Shown piece after piece: positions 28,236 through 31,241 of a stretch of 31,241 bases of DNA. The DNA is from a virus. Each line of letters begins with the position of its first letter. Positions within the stretch are counted from its first letter, which is position 1. The translations under genes were made by a program, and so were the position numbers. Location: positions 1-31,241 of IMG/VR virus record IMGVR_UViG_3300031972_001005, one strand, 5' to 3'. The notes beneath the pieces were generated by a model that ran no database searches, had not been told where the DNA came from, and saw nothing but the letters and a program-made list of their open reading frames with translations.

Positions 28236-29390
28236 TTATTTTATATAGTACTTTCCGTACTGGGGTCGCCCTAACTTATTTACAACAGAGTAACGCAGGG
28301 CATCTAGACTATGATTAAAGGCATCGACAGGCTTATTCGTTAGCTGTCCGTTCTTATCCTCCACGTATTTATAGTTTCTTAACTCCTTTATCATATTTAT
28401 ACTATCGTCAGTAACGTAAAGCCTATAACGACGTATCATATCTATCCCGAGGTTTATAGATCCTTTATAAGTCTTTTTAGTATTAAAGCCCATACGATTA
28501 AGTTCCTCTATGCTTTTAGGCTCTGCGCTATCGCACCAAATCTCGTCTCGTCTATCTAGACCTAATCTTTTAAATTCGTTTCCTAGATCTTGGTTAGTCA
28601 TTCCAGTTCGATATATCAACTCCCTAGCGTACATATTATCGCCCTCGATATACGTCTCCACTAACGCAGAACTATCGTTAGAAAATCCAAAGTCGAGACC
28701 TCTCCCTACTAGCTTTGCAGTCGGAGGGATACTCGGGGTGGTCGTAAAGTTAAATACTAGAGATCTACTTCGACCTCGTTCTCCTAGACCATAGACACGC
28801 CAATACTCCTCGTCGATATCCTTTAGCCGTTCTATCTCTTTTACTATAACATCACTTAAAAAAGTATTATCTCGATAAGTAGTCTGATAAAACTCTACGT
28901 CGTCTCTCTCCAGTACTTTATCGTAGATCCAGTGAAACTCCTCGCTAGGATTATAGTCGATAACTATTTTCTCCGTAGTTCTAAATATAAGTTGTTGCCA
29001 GTCCTCGAAGTTTAGTTCGTTAGCCTCGTTAATAAAAAGGAGATCCCTTTTACGGCCTCGTATTTTAGTAGGTTGATCTAGGCTTATAAACTCTATTCGG
29101 TTTCCATTAAGAAAATACTCGTGGGTGCTTTTCGAATGATACTCCTCAAAGTAAAGTCCGTAGGTTTTTATAATCTCAAAAAAATCTCGCATAACCGTAC
29201 CTCGTACAGCTGGAAAAGTCTTACGCACTATCGTTATAGTCTTACCAGTATTTTTAACGCAGTAACTAGCAATAATCCATAAAAGTATGTTGTAGGTTTT
29301 TCCGCTCCTAGTTCCGCCTTGCTCAACTACGATTTTTTTCTTGCTCTTTTCTAGATGCTTAAAAACTATATTACTCTTTATCGTCGTCAA
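28236..29390 (-). CDS. terL: Terminase large subunit
   Basis: 384 residues, compact. The ATPase has Walker A GGTRSGKT (25-32) and Walker B LLFINEAN (117-124, E122 catalytic). The nuclease domain has acidic residues at D233 (GLDFGFSND), D287 (WCDSAEP) and D356/D363 (PVDAFNHSLDALRY). It pumps DNA into the head and cuts it. The terminal redundancy of the window with no fixed end site suits headful packaging, although the enzyme class cannot be fixed from motifs alone. It overlaps the small subunit gene by 20 bases. Confidence 0.93.
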   Translation of the reverse strand: MTTIKSNIVFKHLEKSKKKIVVEQGGTRSGKTYNILLWIIASYCVKNTGKTITIVRKTFPAVRGTVMRDFFEIIKTYGLYFEEYHSKSTHEYFLNGNRIEFISLDQPTKIRGRKRDLLFINEANELNFEDWQQLIFRTTEKIVIDYNPSEEFHWIYDKVLERDDVEFYQTTYRDNTFLSDVIVKEIERLKDIDEEYWRVYGLGERGRSRSLVFNFTTTPSIPPTAKLVGRGLDFGFSNDSSALVETYIEGDNMYARELIYRTGMTNQDLGNEFKRLGLDRRDEIWCDSAEPKSIEELNRMGFNTKKTYKGSINLGIDMIRRYRLYVTDDSINMIKELRNYKYVEDKNGQLTNKPVDAFNHSLDALRYSVVNKLGRPQYGKYYIK

Positions 29391-29739
29391 GTCCTTTTAT
29401 AATTTGTACGTCGAATAATTTAGTTCCGTCCACGTTCAGATCCATTTGCTGACGTTCTACGTATCCTCTCTTTTTTCCTTTTGTCTTTAAGTAGAATATA
29501 GTAGAGGGAGTATTATTGCCTCGTATTTGCTCGAATAGTTTACTCTCCACAAAGTCCAACGCAATCTGTTCGACCTCATCAACAGCCTTACGAAAGTCCT
29601 CGTCCTCTTTTATCCAATCGTAAACGGTTGTCCTACCTATCCCTGTAATCTTACAGGCTGTCGTTTTCACTCCGAGGCTTTTCTCTAACGCCTCTAGATA
29701 TTTCTTTTTATTATGTTCGGTATGTTCGGTATTTCTCAT
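29371..29739 (-). CDS. terS: Terminase small subunit
   Basis: 122 residues. A helix-turn-helix near residues 25-46 (TTACKITGIGRTTVYDWIKE) is followed by a helical oligomerisation region (FRKAVDEVEQIALDFVESKL) and a C-terminal segment with STIFYLKTKGKKRGYVERQQ that resembles known small terminase ends. It recognises the packaging start on the phage DNA. It overlaps the glycosyltransferase gene by 4 bases and the large subunit by 20. Confidence 0.85.
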   Translation of the reverse strand: MRNTEHTEHNKKKYLEALEKSLGVKTTACKITGIGRTTVYDWIKEDEDFRKAVDEVEQIALDFVESKLFEQIRGNNTPSTIFYLKTKGKKRGYVERQQMDLNVDGTKLFDVQIIKGLDDDKE

Positions 29740-30635
29740 TTTCTTTTAGGTTCGTTAGTAAAAGGAACGTCCTCGGGGTAACTATCCCAAGCGATATTAT
29801 TTCTTTTACCTTTTATTATTTTAGGATAGAGGTAACGAGCATTTATTTTATGGTGTAACCTCCCTCCGTTCTTCTGTTGCTTTTCAGCGTGTATCGCAGT
29901 AGGAAATTGTATCGGAGTTACTAGGGATTTGTTTAATAGTTTATTCTCCCTATATAGATCCGTAAGCCCTCCCTCTTGCTTTGCACTTGCAGTCTGTGCC
30001 AATACTAGACCACTAGCTAAAGATCCAGTAAAATATCCCTCGTTCATTATACCAACGAATTGCGAGGTATCGTCGTCTTGTATCCCTCTCTCTCCTCGAT
30101 ATATATATTTAGTGTTTATAAAGGTTGTATTCATTACCTTGTTTCGTAGAACGTTCAAATAGGGTACTGCAAACATATCGCCTGTTTGACTTAATCCAAA
30201 TACGCCTATTTTTCTTTTTATCATAAACTCCCTAATCGCATCAAAAACGTTCACTAGATCCTCGCCATTAGCCGACCTAGTATAAACAGCATACGGCCTG
30301 ACTTGATAATTTGTAGTATCGTCGTCTATCACTAAATAGAAGTCTATACCTAGATCCTTTACTAAATCGTAAAACATATTACGAGCCTGTCCTGCGGATC
30401 TCCTGCTTACGCTAGGTCTATGCACATAATCAAAACGAGCCCTTGCCTCCTCCATATTAAAAATATGTAAATTACAGCCCAGTAACTCTGTTTCGTTTTC
30501 GTAGTCCACTCTATCGTCTGCCTCGTCGTCTATAACGATATGTATTTTCTTGGGATCCCACCCCTTTTTTAAAAAGTATTTAGCAGTCTTGACGTTGTAA
30601 GGTCTGTGATAGCTAGGTATTAATATATCGATCAT
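29736..30635 (-). CDS. TAGT-like glycosyltransferase (GT-A fold)
   Basis: 299 residues. The start MIDILIPSYHRPYNVKTAKY is a GT-A nucleotide-binding opening. D104-D106 (FYLVIDDDTTNY) form the DxD-type motif that holds the metal and sugar nucleotide, and GIQDDDTSQFVG is a second acidic motif. The pattern matches the TET-associated glycosyltransferases of phages described in studies of DNA base modification, but no TET/JBP oxygenase is visible here. It could glucosylate modified bases or another target. It lies between the ParB-like and terminase genes with 4-base overlaps on both sides. Confidence 0.72.
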   Translation of the reverse strand: MIDILIPSYHRPYNVKTAKYFLKKGWDPKKIHIVIDDEADDRVDYENETELLGCNLHIFNMEEARARFDYVHRPSVSRRSAGQARNMFYDLVKDLGIDFYLVIDDDTTNYQVRPYAVYTRSANGEDLVNVFDAIREFMIKRKIGVFGLSQTGDMFAVPYLNVLRNKVMNTTFINTKYIYRGERGIQDDDTSQFVGIMNEGYFTGSLASGLVLAQTASAKQEGGLTDLYRENKLLNKSLVTPIQFPTAIHAEKQQKNGGRLHHKINARYLYPKIIKGKRNNIAWDSYPEDVPFTNEPKRK

Positions 30636-31241
30636 AGTTCAAAGCCCTCGTCTGTAAAATTATATATTCGCAATAGGTCGTCCTCCACAAAGCCGTTAAC
30701 TCCATCGTCTGTAAGTACAAGTCGCAACCTCTCTATCGCTTTCTGTTCCTCCTCGGTAGCATTAAAATAATAGTAGTTTGCTACGCTTTCGTAATCTATC
30801 TTAATAAATCTATACGCAAAGTTTTTAAGGGTTTCTTTTTGCTTGTCTGTTAGATCAAACTCGTCTAACGCTTTTATCTTTTCGTTATACTTATCCAAGT
30901 TTAAACACCACTCCAGTTTTAGTTCGGGCTTTTCTTTAGGCTCGTAATACATTGATTTGTACTCTAGACCACTTAATAATTCGGTATCTTTTATAGTAGG
31001 CACTTTAACGCTCCAGTCCTCTAGGTCTTTAATATCCCATTCGTTTGCCAATACCTCGAAATCCCAGTCTCCAAAAGAAACGTTGTCTTTTACTATAAAC
31101 TCCTTTTGCTCTGCCTCGGTTAGATCTTTAGCCTTTACTATATACACGTTCTCTATCCCCGCCTCTACGCAAGCCCTGTAACGCATATTGCCTCCCAGTA
31201 TTACGTTATCCTCATTTACTACGATAGGTCGCAGTTCTAGC
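30632..31241 (-). CDS. ParB-like protein, N-terminus cut by window end
   Basis: This is the second, partial copy of the gene at 1-621. It lacks residues 1-38 but has the C-terminal 35 residues (ERLRLVLTDDGVNGFVEDDL and on) missing at the left end. An internal ATG at 31186 (MRYRACVEAG) is not the true start. Middle region: EFIVKDNVSFGDWDFEVLAN is the ParB C-terminal part of the fold. It shows one residue change from the left copy (Asn for Asp in GIENVYI). The stop overlaps the glycosyltransferase start as ATGA. On the circular map both partial genes are one gene. Confidence 0.8.
   Translation of the reverse strand, partial: LELRPIVVNEDNVILGGNMRYRACVEAGIENVYIVKAKDLTEAEQKEFIVKDNVSFGDWDFEVLANEWDIKDLEDWSVKVPTIKDTELLSGLEYKSMYYEPKEKPELKLEWCLNLDKYNEKIKALDEFDLTDKQKETLKNFAYRFIKIDYESVANYYYFNATEEEQKAIERLRLVLTDDGVNGFVEDDLLRIYNFTDEGFEL
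30737..31241. repeat. Right copy of the terminal direct repeat
   Basis: Gap-free match to bases 1-505 with 14 substitutions. Offset is 30736, so the unit genome is about 30,736 bp if the ends are the same locus. Confidence 0.93.

Noticed and set aside
1-31241. Prophage signs, tRNA genes, CRISPR arrays, insertion sequences
   Set aside because: I found no integrase, att-like repeat inside the window, cloverleaf, regularly spaced repeat or transposase. The only long repeat is the terminal overlap.

Overview
This window looks like one complete tailed-phage genome, most likely a virulent siphovirus of a marine or freshwater Flavobacteriia (Bacteroidota) host. Every supportable gene lies on the minus strand, so transcription runs from high to low coordinates. 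The host call rests on promoters of the Bacteroidota type (TTTG, 19 bases, TAnnTTTG), A-rich leaders in place of Shine-Dalgarno sequences, AT-rich DNA, and proteins of the kind seen in Cellulophaga and Flavobacterium phages. I saw no integrase, excisionase, CI-type repressor, tRNA or CRISPR array.

The first 505 bases and the last 505 bases are the same sequence with 14 substitutions and no indel. Joining the ends gives a circular map of about 30,736 bp and restores one 241-residue ParB-like gene that is cut by the window ends. Thirteen of the 14 differences are synonymous, which points to real strain variation in the sampled population.

Layout in the direction of transcription, starting at the right end. 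(1) ParB-like protein, TAGT-like glycosyltransferase, small terminase and large terminase (31241-28236), coupled by overlapping start and stop codons. (2) A strong promoter near 28.2 kb and a run of very small genes down to a terminator at 26.4 kb. (3) Tail genes: tail assembly chaperone with a -1 frameshift site, tail completion proteins, two large tail proteins and the tape measure (26363-18585). (4) Head genes: composite XkdF-type protease, two tiny proteins, acidic scaffold-like protein and major capsid protein, then the probable tail tube protein (18550-14503), closed by a terminator. (5) Two small genes with their own promoter and terminator, then a promoter for a beta-rich structural protein, portal with a C-terminal extension, connector and a YadA-like appendage protein (13772-9415). 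(6) Lysis genes: small membrane proteins, T7-type amidase and a 3TM holin (9415-7953). (7) DNA metabolism: NinG, a small RHH-like protein, an SSB-like pair, a DnaB/RecA-type helicase, a sigma factor, PD-(D/E)XK nucleases, a RecE-like exonuclease and a stand-alone DnaA domain IV protein (7835-652). This last block runs across the circle junction into ParB and the terminase genes.

The phage therefore seems to carry its own replication loading and unwinding functions, recombination nucleases and a sigma factor that could time transcription. Points of most interest are the polymorphic terminal overlap, the ParB-glycosyltransferase-terminase unit, a strong bias by which CTGG is almost always preceded by A, the frameshift site in the tail chaperone, the unusual order of structural modules, and many overlapping genes of 28-57 residues.
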